Translations under genes and position numbers: made by a program
Notes under the pieces: generated by a model
Databases searched by the model: none
Told to the model about the DNA's origin: nothing
What the model saw: only the letters and a program-made list of their open reading frames with translations
Assembly (NCBI GenBank): GCA_947561395.2
Contig: OX387190.1
Span: forward strand, 11,402,858-11,466,857
DNA length: 64,000 nt
Reading direction: 5' to 3'
From: Buxus sempervirens
Lineage: Eukaryota > Streptophyta > Magnoliopsida > Buxales > Buxaceae
In this document: positions 14,535 to 26,466 of the stretch, in pieces
Layout: each line of letters starts with the position of its first letter
How positions within the stretch are numbered: position 1 is the first letter of the stretch

Positions 14535-15030
14535 ATTAATTCACGACCTATATCTTCTTACCATCTTTGGACCATAGGTGGGTTCTCTATGCAGTCATAG
14601 GAAAAAAACAGTTGACCAAAAGACCGAAAAAAAAACAAAAACAAAAAAAATACTATTCTTTGCAAATAAGACCATCCAGGTCAGCTATGCCTTTGGGCGG
14701 TAGAGTTGAACCATTGTCTCGATGTTGGATTTAAAATGGTATGTTTTTTTTGGTTATAATTCATCGTATGCATTTCAAGAGAGTTGTGATATATGTATTT
14801 TTTCTGTTTAGGATTGGGTTGTTATAGTTGTGCGTTAGCCTGGCAACATCTTCCTGCGATGTGTTGTTGGAACGTGAGAAATGCAGGAAAATGCTGCATG
14901 GATGGTTATTTTGAGCCAAACCAAAGAAATCTATGTTTCATCCCGTGAGGCGTGATGGATATTCTAAAGAAATGGAATTTCTTCCGTGGTATCTAATAAT
15001 AAACAACTTGGTGTACCAAGTGTTTGAGTG
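14535..15030 (+). other. Probable 3' UTR of cytochrome c
   Basis: Non-coding sequence after the stop codon. AATAATAAA at 14996-15004 is a plausible polyadenylation signal. The end is a guess; no transcript evidence is available from sequence alone. Confidence 0.45.
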
Positions 15031-15332
15031 AATTTTTTTTGTTCTTCTTTGTTTTTGTCCTTTGGGTTAAAAGACCAGAAATCTTTTCTATTAGATCAAA
15101 GCTGGGGTCGCAATGGGCCGGGCTCGGGCAGGTTGGGCTGGGCCAAGTCATTAGAATAACACAACTTATGTATGCCCAAGCTCGGTCCGGCTCTACATCA
15201 GGCCTAAGATTGCTTGTCCAAGTCTGCTTCTATAAATTCTGATTAGATCTAAGCCCGACCCTTCTTTACTTCTTTTTAATAACAAAAAATATATGTTGCT
15301 TAATAATAATAGTTTATTTTTCTAATTTTAAT

Positions 15333-17993
15333 TGTAATGCCTCGGATTTGGGTTGTTCATTAAAGATATAAATACGTCTCTGGAGTATTATGTATGGTCT
15401 CAAAAGCTCATACCAAGTTCATAATAACAATTCATAAGTCAAATATAACAGCGGGGAAATTTAAATTTCTATTAAAGCATTGGTAAAGTCTAAGCCAATC
15501 TCACATGTCAAGCATCTTATGAAACAAATCTAACAAGTTCCCAATGTTTTCAAGTTCACCAACAAAGTATAACAATCACATGCTAGAACTACTGCACAAA
15601 ATAATCCTCCTCTCTATATAGATCCTTTGGTTTTATCCCGGTAGTCGTATCTTCTGCAAGAGTAGTTGAAAACAAAACAAAACAAAATTGGTATAAGATA
15701 TAAAAATTTTAGCAAGTAGCACATTCATGCTAAAACATTTTATCATAGTTATAAACATATGTCATGATAGATTTTCATAAACAATACCAATATCAAATCA
15801 TGTGGAAATCAATAAATCCAAATACAATCATAATCAAGTACAAATGAAGCCAACTATACGAAACAATTTAAAAAGATATATCTTAGGTAAAATCAAATGT
15901 CAACATAGGCTAGTGTTCTGTAATTCACTTTAGTGGGTAATAGCCATGCCATAGCCAATATCCACGCTTTCATGTATATAATCCGGCCTACTCTGGGTTT
16001 TGGATACTGAAATGACGGTCTACTCAGGGTTACGTTATCCAATACCGGTTTACTCTGGGTTTCGGCATTGACAACACCGGCCTACTCTGGGTTTTGGCAT
16101 TGACAACACCAGCCTACTCAAGGTTTCGGTGCTGTTTTACACTAGCTGTGGTAACACTTATGACCATGCAATTACAACAACAAAGTAAACACATTACACT
16201 ACTATGCTAAAATAATGGATCCAATACAAGCTAAGCCAAATAGTTTAAACAAACTAACATATAAATCACTGTTTTCAAACATATAAGTATGGGTCAATTA
16301 TGATCAAATCTACTCCATCATGGAGGATGTCAAATATATGATTTCAAGTAACAAGAATTATAATAAAGTCATCTCAATCATGAGGTAAAGACAAGTTGCT
16401 CCAATCTGTTAAAATCAATGATTAGGCTCAACATACCCAAATTTGTAGGAAATAAAATATATTTAATTTCAAAACTTAAAATGTGATCTAAAGCAACTAT
16501 TACAGGTGTAGAAACCAATCAATTCAAATAAAACCAAGAGAAAGAACCAAAACTCACTTCCATATTTAAGACCAATTCTAGTGGAATGTATTCAAAATCT
16601 TTTATAAATTTTATAAAATTATTTGGCCACTAATTCTGAATACCCAAATCGTATTTGTACATGTGTTGGATTTGCACAAAAATCAATTTAAAATTGAAAA
16701 CTAGGTCAAAACCTCAAAACTGGAATTTTTGAATTGGACGTTCAATGTGGCACTCGAGTGTCCAGAGAGCTGTTAGAAGAACTGAACTTTCAACAATCAG
16801 TGCTTGGCATAGCACTCGAGCCTCAAGTTGAGTGCTCAGATTAAATGAAATTTTAACTTTCGGGTTTTGAAAATAAAAAAAAAATGCAGACGGGATGCTC
16901 GGGTTACCGCTTGAGCGGCCTGGGTGTTCTTAGGAAAACTACGGACGCCAGATCTAGCGCTCAAGCCAGATCCTAGGCGAAAGGCCAAATACTCAACTCG
17001 CGACTGATTTTCAGAAATTCACTGAATTTTTCAAATATAAACTTTCAAATCATAGAATAACCAAAACTCTCTAATAACCTTGAGAATTATTTAATAAGCA
17101 CAAACTTCAAATTAAACCACAATCAAATGAATTGATCCTTAAATCTAATAATTTCCAGATCTGAAACCTCTATAGTTCTCGTTTAGCACATAACAAGTTT
17201 AGATCATGCGTTTAATCCGAAATCCAAGTTCATTTTGGTTTAAGAATGGTGCTATTTACTTCAATCAAGCTCTAATCCAGTTCCTACTAAGCTTCAGATT
17301 TAGAGATCTGAGCTGCTACGCAACAATCCTTCTTCAATTCACTGTTAGAATTTCAAAAATCATTAAAACTCATCCTGATCTGCCTAGATCTGATAAATTC
17401 CCCTTTGATTCCTTATTAATAATTCTAAATAATTCAATCATCATCTTCCTTACCTGAACTTCATTATATTCAGACGAATTCTCCACTTAGAACATGAATT
17501 CTTACAAATTCCAGCTCCCAAATTTAGTTTCCTCTTCAGCTCCTCACCATTGTTCAATCAGCCAACTCATAGTCCTTCTCTATTCTTCCTTCTTTTCAGG
17601 TTCTCCAATTCTCCAGAAGTTTCCCAGTTTCAGCTTTCAACAAATGAAACTAAAATAACTAACATGCTGTATTTATACTTCATGTCTTTGCCGCCCAATT
17701 CAAACTTATATTCCCTTTGAATTTGCTGAGATGCCACACCATCATAACCTATATACACAGTCAATCGCATTAGGGCATTACATACACTAATATATATATA
17801 TATATATATATTCTACAACTCCACCAATTATGTAATAATTCTTACCTTACTAATTTCCTTATTCCTCCATAAATTACTTCTGGAAAATTCCCAGCTCACT
17901 ATCATTCTCCTTTTTCTGTAATTCCACCAATAGACCAATTATTAACCATAAAATCCAATTTTAAATTATTATTTAAAATTCTGGGATTTTACA
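15333..17993 (-). mobile_element. Solo LTR of a Tekay-type chromovirus (2661 bp)
   Basis: The element starts TGTAATGCCTCGGATTTGG and ends TCTGGGATTTTACA, with 5 bp direct repeats TTAAT at 15328-15332 and 17994-17998. Read on the minus strand it begins TGTAAAATCCC, as the LTR at 36441-38657 begins TGTAAAACCCC. The two share a marked internal motif, repeated CGGCCTACTCTGGGTTT-type words (16000-16130 here, 37040-37110 there). No internal region, primer site or polypurine tract lies inside or next to it, so it is a solo LTR left by recombination between the two LTRs. Its length fits the long LTRs of this lineage. Confidence 0.88.
17789..17812. repeat. TA dinucleotide microsatellite
   Basis: About eleven TA repeats, inside the solo LTR. 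Confidence 0.9.
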
Positions 17994-18392
17994 TTAATAA
18001 ACTTAATAAATCATGTGAATTTATACATACATATACTAATTTAATAAATTGTAAACAGTACAAACTTCACTTATTATTACATTAACCTTATTATACTATC
18101 ACAAAAAACTATTAAAACATTATTGCAACAACCTTTTATATGAAATGTATATCTAGAAATAGTGCAAAAATATTCCTAAAAAGGTAAATAGATCTTTAGA
18201 GCGGGCCAGGCTGGGTTGGGCCAGGCCATAAATGTATCAACCCAATCCTGCCCTATAATTTATATGATCCTTAAATATGAGGCCCGGCCTGGCCTTTTGG
18301 GCTCCAAAACCTTGCCCAAGCCTGGTCAAATATCGGGCTGAGCCATGTGGGCTGGGCGGGTCACCCGACCCATTTCCACTGTTAGATCAAAG

Positions 18393-19036
18393 AGGCTGGA
18401 CTTATATAACAAGGTATGGATCTTTCACAACAGTAATCTAACAAAATGGAGGAAATGAATAGAACTGAAACAAGAATAAATTTTCAATTCGGTGAGAGTA
18501 TTTGCTTCCCAGCCAGCTAATCGATTCCAACATTTGGTGAAAAAATTCCGGTCATAAATTTCAGAATGACGGTCTATGAAAAGCTTTTCAATGGCCACCG
18601 GGTTAACATCTCCTCATTGTCTTTATGTTTGATACTGAGAACGTAGTTCTTGTTTCTTATACTTAGGCAACCAATGGTGAGAATTGAGATATTGGATGTG
18701 TAATTTGAAAATTTTAGAGGGTAATATTTATTTATATGGTAAACTCACTTTTTTGGCTGCACACCTTAAGCACTATGTAGCTCCGCCCTTGCCGGAAAAC
18801 CGAAATTAGAATATCTTCAAAGTTTATAAACGATATTGTTTACTAGAAAATAGAAATGGTATTTCAAAATATGTAGGCCACCATGTTATGCTATTATCAT
18901 GTTAGTATAGAACATAGGGTCAGACTGGGTCGGCCGAGATTATTTATATATGAGTAAGCCTGTCCAAAAATAGTTGGGCTTTTTAAAATCAAGCCCGGTC
19001 AGACCATATGTCCAGCATATGCATGACCAAGCACGT
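18393..19036. other. Intergenic, no gene seen
   Basis: No supported coding sequence. The part from about 18905 has words such as CTGGGTCGGCCGAG and AAGCCCGGTCAGACC, and sequence just right of the hAT copy (19658-19695) is similar in style, so copy 2 may have inserted into an older element of related type. Confidence 0.5.
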
Positions 19037-19044
19037 CCAAGAGC

Positions 19045-19649
19045 TAGGGGCCGGGTGGCAATGGGCCGCGCTCAGGCGGGCTTTGGCCGAGCCAAGGAAT
19101 TGGCATAACATAGCTTATGTATTCTCAAGCCCAGCCTTGCCCTACATCGGGCCTAGGATTGCTTGTCCAAGCCTGGCTCTATAAATTCTTATTAAACCCG
19201 GGCTCGACCCTTCTTTAATTCTTTTTAATAAAAAAAATATGTTAATTAATAATAATTATTTATTTTTTTAATTTTAATAAACTTAATAAACCATATAAAT
19301 ATATACACACACACTAATTTAATAAACTGTAAACATACAGACTACACTTATTATACAATCATTAAAAATACTACCAAAAAAAAAAATACAATCATTAAAA
19401 ATATTAAAACATTATTGCAACAACCTTTTATATGGAATACATATCTAGAAATCTATATAAAAAGTTTAAAAATATTCCTAAACAAGTAACTAGATCTTTA
19501 GAGCCGGTTGGGCTATATATGTCTCATCTTAAGCCTGCCTTATAATTTATATGACCCTTAAATATGAGGCCCGGCCTGGCCCTATGGACTCAAAAACCTT
19601 GTCAAGCCCGGTCAAATATCGGGCTGTGCCATGCTTATTGCCACCCCTA
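19045..19649. mobile_element. hAT-type non-autonomous element (MITE), copy 2, complete
   Basis: The 605 bp element starts TAGGGGCCGGGTGGCAAT and ends ATTGCCACCCCTA, so the ends are inverted with a 3-base insertion on the left. The 8 bp CCAAGAGC is repeated directly at 19037-19044 and 19650-19657, the target-duplication length of hAT elements. It has no transposase. Both ends consist of GGCCCGG-rich sequence flanking an AT-rich centre, as in copy 1. Confidence 0.9.
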
Positions 19650-19758
19650 CCAAGAGCGGGTTGGTCAACTCGTGCGCAGCCCGTGAACACCCCTAAAAAG
19701 AGAGAAATTGGGGATGAAATCTTTTGTTATGTTTATGTCAATTGGCTCCTGTTTTGGT

Positions 19759-19880
19759 AGTGAGATGTTGCCATGCGAAGCATCTCACGGTCATTATTTT
19801 TCATGTGGGCCCAACTCTAAACATTTACAAGAATGAATAAACACTAGCCGTGAGATGCTCGACATGGCAGCATCTCACGG
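19759..19880. repeat. Inverted repeat whose arms are themselves palindromes
   Basis: The left arm at about 19759-19790 contains GTGAGATG, a short spacer with CCATG, and CATCTCACGG. The right arm at 19848-19880 reads CCGTGAGATGC, a spacer with ACATGG, and GCATCTCACGG. Each arm can fold on itself, and the two arms are also reverse complements of each other over about 31 bp, separated by 57 bp. Confidence 0.85.
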
Positions 19881-20095
19881 CCAAGGCAGGGGCAAATTTA
19901 AGTAAAGATTTCATTCAGGAAAATTGGTTTTTAGTGATACCTTTTAAAAAAGAATCCAAGATCCAATCATCTAATTCTTGGTAATTACAAAGTAGTACCA
20001 CCTTTTTAAAATAATTGAGAATGAATTATTTTAATGTTTACAGAAGATTTCTTCCAAAAATATCCTTAAAGGACTTGTAAACAATTGTTTGTTAT

Positions 20096-20240
20096 AATCT
20101 TTTAATGAGGTTAACAAGCCTCGGTGGTACTTTTGGAAAAAAAAATTTGGAAAGCAAAAAAAAAATCTTTTAATGAGGTTAACAAACCTCGGTGGTACTT
20201 TTGGAAAAAAAAAATTTGGAAAGCAAAAAAAAAAAAAAAA
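20096..20240. repeat. Tandem duplication, 68 bp unit
   Basis: Two copies of a unit containing TTAATGAGGTTAACAA, CCTCGGTGGTACTTTTGG and an A-rich tail with AATTTGGAAAGC. They differ at one base plus homopolymer length. Confidence 0.9.
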
Positions 20241-20404
20241 TGTCGTGAACAGTAAAAGACACTCATTCTCGATTATTTTAAAGTAGATGCCTCAATTTTT
20301 TTTCTTTCTTTTAAGAAAAAAAATTTATCATTTAAAACCAATTTCTACGAAAACAATGTATATTCAATGGTCGTTGATGATCATTTTTGCGTTATTGTTA
20401 TTAG

Positions 20405-22083
20405 GGAAAATTATGGAAAGGGTAACTTTTCCAGAATATTTATAAAAACATGCCCACTAAGATTGGAAATTGCAGAAACAGTCCACTTTTCAAATTTAAT
20501 TGCTCTGCAGGGTTAGTGGATTGTTGGCTTTTTGCAAATGGCATTTTAGCCCTTACTCATAAGAGAGGGAAAGAGAGGGAAACATGTAAAGGTGAGGCGA
20601 CCTTCCCCAAAATCCCTGCGTTCGAAACACCATTGGGAACAACTGGGGTTTTCTTGCGTCGAATGCCATTTCGTTCAAGGGAAAGAGACGAGTTGCTCTT
20701 TGCGAATGTGAAGGAGATCCTTTTTGCAAATTGGGATGAGAGGGAAAGAGGGAAGCTTGCGACAAACACAGTTGTTTGGGGTCACCATGAACTGCTTTGC
20801 GTGCACCCGTTCCTATTATTTTTCTTCGTTCATTGTCTTGCCGTTGATCTCGCCGTCCACTAGCCATCACTGTCGGGGATCTTGCCGCTGTCCACTTGCG
20901 TTGTCGGGGTGCTCATTTCCGTCAGCCGTCGTCGGTTGGTGCTGATTTTGTCACCATTAAGAGGTGTGCAGATTTTTATTTAATAAATTTACTTCTTCGA
21001 ACAAAAAGCCCTAATCCCCAATGTTGCCGTCCCCATCTCCTCCAATGTGAGCATATCTATCTCTTCGTAAATTTTTCTGTTAAATTTATCTGTTTTTGGA
21101 TTTGCCCATTATATTTGTTCGTCCTTTGCATCACTTGATTTGCATATAGAATACTGCTTCACTTGTAAACTTCAGTCCATTTAAATGAATCCATCTTGTT
21201 GAAATCCTCATGTTCAGATTTGAAATTTACAGAATTTACAGTAGCTCATTTTTTGTTTTGTGGCTCAACTCCACATTAGAATTTGCTGTTTTTGCATTAC
21301 TGATCGCAATAGTTGTTGAAGTGAAAAGTTGTATCACACATATATCCTGAGCTTTTCCTAGCTCCATATGCTTTCCTATTCACTGTTATAAGTCGTTAGA
21401 AAAATAAAAACCATAACCACATTCACTAGAAATATTCAGCATCTATGTATAAGAAAACATACATGCACACACACCATGCATCTGTCCTAAATTTTTTTTC
21501 TTAGTTACTGTGCAAATACAATGTTTAACAACCAAGTAAAAAATAAAATAAAGAAGGGGAAAAACAACAGCAATTATAATCCTTCACAATTAAGAAAAAA
21601 TCTAATTTAAGTGTACTTTTTCTTCCCTTTTTTCAGTACAGGATACTGAAATATTTGTCTAAATTCAGACATAAGGCATTCTCATTAAAAAATTTGAATT
21701 TGTCACAAAATCAAGTTGGTGAAAGCATGTTGCATAAACCAAAAGTATAAAGAGATAGATGCATTCAGAAGGGCTTTCTATTTCTATGGTTATAGGAAAG
21801 TATTTTTAATTTCCAATAAGCAGATAGTCACTTCCTTAGCCATCTTAATCTCTAGATAATAACATTTTGCTTTATGAAACAATGTGTTTAAATTTAATAT
21901 ACTTGGTTTCAAACGTACTTTATTTTAGCATGTTATATTATTTCAAATTAGATTTTCTTCAGAACATTTTCATATTAAAAATTTTATTTTATGCGGTGGA
22001 CAGAATTTCATAAGTGCACAATGTCGGCACCATATTTAGATAGGAGTCTATTCTATTTTTGTCACTTTGGAGAAGTAATTATC
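20405..22083. other. Sequence upstream of the MULE gene, no gene seen
   Basis: No domain recognised. The segment GGGAAAATTATGGAAAGGG at about 20405 resembles the kind of terminal sequence found on MULE elements and could be the left end of the element holding the transposase at 22084, but I found no matching inverted copy on the right. Open frames at 20450-21138 look like fortuitous frames in a leader. Confidence 0.35.
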
Positions 22084-23703
22084 ATGGAAGATAGGTCAGT
22101 GGGGTATGGTGGGGGATCTAGTAAGGGTATAATTGTAAATAACAACATGCAGTATACTGAGTTCCTTGAAGCTATTTGTGGGTTATTCAATATATCCCCA
22201 ATGGGAATAAGTTTGAAGTACTCAGTCAAGTTTGACAAGATCACTCTACTCTCACTCATTGATCAAGATGCGTTATCCTACCTACTAAACTTCAACGAGG
22301 GTGCCGCCAATGTTTATGTTTATGAAGGTGAAGGATCATCACAACAACGAGAACCTTGTGGGGGGTTATTTACATTAACCATACATTGATTACGTTTACT
22401 CTATATTGCAATTAGTGATACTCATATTTTTTGTAATTTTAGGATGACTGTACCTTTAAGTGAATATTCTTTACTTCCATGCAAAGATAATGAAGTAAAG
22501 GATCGGGAGATACTGCTTCTTGAAAGTTGCACTGAATTTAGTAGAGGTCCACTTGTATCTAGCCTATGGCAGAATGCAATTACTGCTGAGGGCCAGATAT
22601 TTAAGACCCCTGACGAGTTTAGACAAACAATGTACAAGCATGCCATGGCTAATAGGTTTCAATATGTGATGAAGAAAAATAGTCCAGCATACATTAATGT
22701 TTGTTGTATAGGTGAGGATTGTCCTTGGAAGTTAACTGTAAGGCGTGTGAAAGATACGAGTTTCATCAGGGTGATGAAGTTTGAGAAGGTGCATAAACAC
22801 TCAGCCCAATACCAATTGTCTACGAAACTGGCTGTGAGAACAAAGTGGTTTGCGAGCGTGATTGAGAAGATAGTTAGGGACAATCCAAGTTACTTGCCGC
22901 GATAAATTTGCGAGGACTTTCATCACGATCATGCTTATGCAAGGCTTTCTCGGGACTATGAGGCAGCATTGGAGGCCATGCATGAATATGCACCTGAATT
23001 GTCTGATTGGTTTAGGAGAAATGGCCTGGAACATTGGGCAAATGCATTGTTCCCTAGGAAGCAATGGGATAAGTTAAATTTGAATTTAGTAGAGTCATTC
23101 AATGCCTGGATGGTGGAAGAAAGAAAATTGCCTATAATGTGGTTTATCGATGCACATCGAGTGAAGCTGACAGAGCTATTGGTAAGTAAGAAGAGTTGTA
23201 TTACCATGTGGGCATCTCCTGTTGGTGGTCGAATTGAAGCCAAGATTCAGGAGAATCTTACTAGAGCATTGGGGATGGTTGTCAGTCAATATACACAACA
23301 CGAATATGAAGTCAGAGGCGATGAGATAAATGTTACTATGAATATAATGCGACGTGAATGTACGTGCAAATAGTGGCATATGGTTGGCATAACTTGTGCA
23401 CACGCATGTGTTGTCCTGAACATGATAAGGCTCAATGTGTATGACTTTGTCGACCTATGCTACCATAAGACCACTCAAGAGTTAATATATGAAGAGTTGA
23501 TGCATGGTGTGCCAACACATGACTTCCTCAATGTTCAGGACATTGACGTGCAGTCTTTCGAAGATTCAAATGAAACCCCATATATTTCTTTTCCACCAAA
23601 GATAGCAAGACAGCCTGGGCGCCCTAAACATCTATCTCTTTTGAACTCGGGGCATTCGAGCCTGCTTGCGCACACCATGACTAATCCCCAAGGGCTTGTG
23701 TAG
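22084..23703 (+). pseudogene. MULE (MuDR-type) transposase, catalytic core deleted
   Basis: Exon 1 (22084-22364) encodes an N-terminal PB1-like region. A 78 bp intron (22365-22442, GT...TTTTAG) joins in frame to a MuDR N-terminal zinc region (ANRFQYVMKKNS, NVCCIGEDCPWKLTVRRV), then the segment before the catalytic domain (NPSYLPR). The frame then jumps directly to the C-terminal part (RNGLEHWANALFPRKQWDKL, ESFNAWMVEERKLP) and a SWIM zinc finger (RRECTCK, ITCAHACVVL). The DDE catalytic stretch, several hundred residues in related proteins, is absent; the junction is near 22925-22935. The whole gene stays in one frame apart from stops at 22903-22905 (TAA where Q is usual) and 23371-23373 (TAG). 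It can be neither full-length nor catalytic. Confidence 0.88.
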
Positions 23704-25006
23704 TCCCCTCGTCTCACACAAATCGGATAATTACCAAGCCAAAGGCCCTTAATCCCAAAGAATTGATAAGCACCTAAGAGGTTTTGAAGCTGAGACCTTG
23801 GATGGAGCACAAACCTAAGCCCCGAGCCTTGACCTTTGAAAGGCCAAATTGTGTGGGGAGTTAAAATAGCAAAATATTGGATGCGCAAGTGATTATAGGT
23901 TGGCGGGCCCAAACTTTTAGGTGTTGCCACTTGGTGGGCTTGGTCATAAAGTCACACGTCCGATCTTCTAGTGGACGGGTTTAGACAAAGATCATATTGC
24001 TTACATATGACCTCTGGCTTGGCCCGAACCTATCCAAGCCCGCCCATGAGCACCCCCTATCGTTTTTTTTCCCACCGCCTATGGTACGGAGGACCCAAAA
24101 AAAAAACAGAAGAAAAAGCGCTTCGTGACCCTACGTATGTAGGACCTTCGGTGACACGGTCAACCGGCTGCCGCCCGTGGACGCGGAAACCGTAAAAATA
24201 CATACACAGAGGGACAGCCACCACGTAGCGTTCAACGCGAATGTTCATTTCAAACTTGAAGATGACATGAGATCAATCTATGGAAGCCAGATAAACGGGT
24301 CTTTGGTCTTCAGCTTAAAGCTTAGTATGATCCAGCTGTTTCCTAACTTCTTTGCATAAATTATATAGTAAATCTCTTGTCCATGCTTCTACTTCATATC
24401 CACCTCCATTCAATACAAAATATATTTTATATTTTTATCTGTAGCCGCACCGCATATCGAACCAATTGAGACTGGCCACGTTGAACCCATGGTTCAAAGC
24501 ATGACAACCATGACCAAACCATTAGTGTTAGGTTGCCGGTTCTAAGATTGGGCCGTGCCGTCTGTTTCTTGATGTGGGGTATCAATTGGTTGTGTTTTAA
24601 CCAAAATCCAAACAAACTAAACGGGAACTTTTCTTTTTTATTTTATTTTCTCTACTTTGGTTTGCTTAATTTTTGAAAATGAAAAGACCTCAGTAGTTTA
24701 GTTGGCTTGTGGTTAAGCTTTTCTTTAAATTAAACGGAACAAAATGCTGAAACTGAATAGGGAGGCATCGGCATTACTGCACGTATATGTAGGTAGTTAA
24801 AATGGGACTCTTTGGGTGGTAGTTTCATAGATATATATGTAGTAAAACTCTTGTTGATAGCGTATGTGGGCATAAGTTATTAATTGGGATATACAAGTTA
24901 ATATAAAAAAAGGATATATAGGGACTCTTTTGGTAGTCAATATGGAAAAATGGGAAGTGGCTCTTTGGCCAACAAATCTTCGTCGAGAATCTATTCCATT
25001 CCTTTA
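23704..25006. other. Intergenic, no gene seen
   Basis: No supported coding sequence or RNA gene. The MULE-like protein homology fades out near 23640, so the sequence from there may be a different insertion. The rest is ordinary AT-rich DNA. Confidence 0.5.
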
Positions 25007-25262
25007 TCTATACTATATATAATGAGAATAGGTCCTTTGGGAAGCATGCTAACAACTATGCACAACTTACCAAAAAGCCCTTAACGTTTGTTGTTAATGC
25101 ATCATTAATTCGCATATGGTTAAAATAGTAAAAACTGTCTAAAGACATCATTAGTATGTGGTTAAAATAGTAATTAAGAACTCTGTTTATTCGTTTAAAA
25201 TATGGACACTTGCAAAACTGTTCACTCGTTCTACGTGCAGTACTGCACGTGCATCCTTCTAG
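25007..25262 (+). mobile_element. Non-autonomous Helitron, 256 bp, complete
   Basis: It starts TCTATACTATATATAATG after an A and ends CTAG before a T, which is the Helitron insertion pattern between A and T without target duplication. An 18 bp perfect palindrome, ACGTGCAGTACTGCACGT at 25233-25250, lies 8 bases before the CTAG terminus, as expected for the 3' hairpin. No Rep/helicase coding is present. It sits about 620 bp upstream of the ERF gene start codon. Confidence 0.87.
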
Positions 25263-25349
25263 TAATAATAGCATTAGAGGAATGCAAGCACCATGCACAT
25301 AGTAAAAAAAATTAGAAACCATATAGTTAATTAGTTACTGATGATGATA

Positions 25350-25357
25350 CACGTGGC
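25350..25357 (+). promoter_or_regulatory. G-box / ABRE-like element upstream of the ERF gene
   Basis: CACGTGGC, the core of G-box and abscisic-acid response elements, lies about 530 bp before the ERF start codon. A second ACGTGCAC word is at about 25751. Such words also occur by chance. Confidence 0.35.
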
Positions 25358-25790
25358 TTAACAAATTAACTTGGGTGTACGTTAAGAGTAAGTTTGAAAA
25401 ATATGGAGGCCATTTTGGGTATATAATGTCAGGCAAAAAATAGGGGTTAGCTTTATACAATAGTATAGATGGATAGATAGATGCATTGTCTGTATTTATG
25501 TTTGTGTAACTGAAAAGAAAACCCAACTGAGCTTGAAAATTTGATTTAGTTCACGGTTTATGGTCGAACCAAAATTTTTTGTTTGCTTCTCATTGTAATG
25601 CTTCGGTTTGGTTCGGTATTGGTGTGGCCCTCTATGATTCGGATTAATTTTGATTTGACCAGAATGCCGAACCAACTTGACCGAAAGGTTTCTGTTCGTG
25701 TATGCGTTTCTTCCACTCTTTGAAGCTACTAGGAAGCTCCCTTCCCTGTTACGTGCACATGTTTTAATACCACATCATCATCACCATCCA

Positions 25791-25800
25791 GATATATAAA
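25791..25800 (+). promoter_or_regulatory. Probable TATA box of the ERF gene
   Basis: GATATATAAA lies about 90 bp upstream of the start codon and is followed by a short leader without upstream ATG in good context, fitting a core promoter for this gene. Confidence 0.6.
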
Positions 25801-25887
25801 TCCATTGCAGGATAATGTTGTCTCCCATTTCACCTGGAATATTTCCTTTCCCGAAGCACAGAAATCAAACAGGAGATTCAAGGATTA

Positions 25888-26466
25888 ATGGAGGCGAACA
25901 ACAGCAATGCAGGTGACACAGTCACTGCCTTCAGAGAGACGTACAGGGGAGTCCGGAAGCGGAAATGGGGCAAATGGGTATCAGAGATTCGAGAGCCAGG
26001 AAAGAAAACAAGGATTTGGTTGGGGAGCTTCGAGACACCATTAATGGCGGCCACTGCTTACGATGTGGCGGCGTTGCACCTCCGGGGACGAGACGCACGG
26101 CTCAATTTCCCCGAATTGGCTTCTACACTGCCCCGGCCGGCGAGCTCCGATGCTGATGATATACGTTCTGCAGCTCATGAAGCGGTTTCAAAGCTTAGAG
26201 CAGCGATGTCCGGAGCTTCACATTCACAAACGGGTACTGGCACTAGCTCTGCAGGCGCCATTAATGCTTGTCCTACGAACGTGGGACTCTTACCCAGTCA
26301 GATTCAAGCCATACATGAGTCGCCATTGGGCTCGCCTGAGATTTGGATGGAGTTCGAAGAAGCTGCTGCTCCTTTTTTAGAACCAGCTTCAACTTCGTCT
26401 GGTGCAATGGGGATGATGACTGACTGGGAGGAAATGCAGCCTGAGTACCTCTGGAACCACTACTAA
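25888..26466 (+). CDS. AP2/ERF transcription factor, DREB (A-4-like) type
   Basis: An intact single-exon gene of 192 codons for a nuclear DNA-binding regulator. One AP2/ERF domain spans about residues 18-76 and begins [20 protein letters not shown], with the [20 protein letters not shown] helix region and ending ARLNFPEL. Valine and glutamate occupy the two diagnostic positions of the beta-sheet (V14, E19 of the domain: WVSEIRE), which places it in the DREB rather than the ERF subfamily; DREB proteins bind DRE/CRT (A/GCCGAC) sites. After the domain, [17 protein letters not shown] is typical of group A-4 members. The C-terminus is acidic ([24 protein letters not shown]), consistent with an activation region. 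The start is the first ATG after a plausible TATA box. Stress or developmental roles cannot be decided from sequence. Confidence 0.95.
   Translation: MEANNSNAGDTVTAFRETYRGVRKRKWGKWVSEIREPGKKTRIWLGSFETPLMAATAYDVAALHLRGRDARLNFPELASTLPRPASSDADDIRSAAHEAVSKLRAAMSGASHSQTGTGTSSAGAINACPTNVGLLPSQIQAIHESPLGSPEIWMEFEEAAAPFLEPASTSSGAMGMMTDWEEMQPEYLWNHY

Larger units (their letters stand above)
15102..18381. mobile_element. hAT-type non-autonomous element, copy 1, split by a solo LTR
   Basis: The left part (15102-15332) and right part (17999-18381) together match the complete copy at 19045-19649: GC-rich ends made of GGGCCGGGCTCGGGC-like words and an AT-rich middle. The 11 bp TTAGATCAAAG occurs directly at both outer edges (15091-15101 and 18382-18392) and contains the target duplication. 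The terminal repeat is decayed compared with copy 2. The element was interrupted later by a solo LTR. Confidence 0.8.

Noticed and set aside
15333..17993. A complete short retrotransposon rather than a solo LTR
   Set aside because: No second LTR, primer site, polypurine tract or coding domain inside; the end sequences match an LTR, with a single pair of target duplications.
20450..21138. Several overlapping frames on both strands before the MULE gene
   Set aside because: Both strands are open over the same stretch, cysteine/serine-rich translations without domains; probably a leader region.
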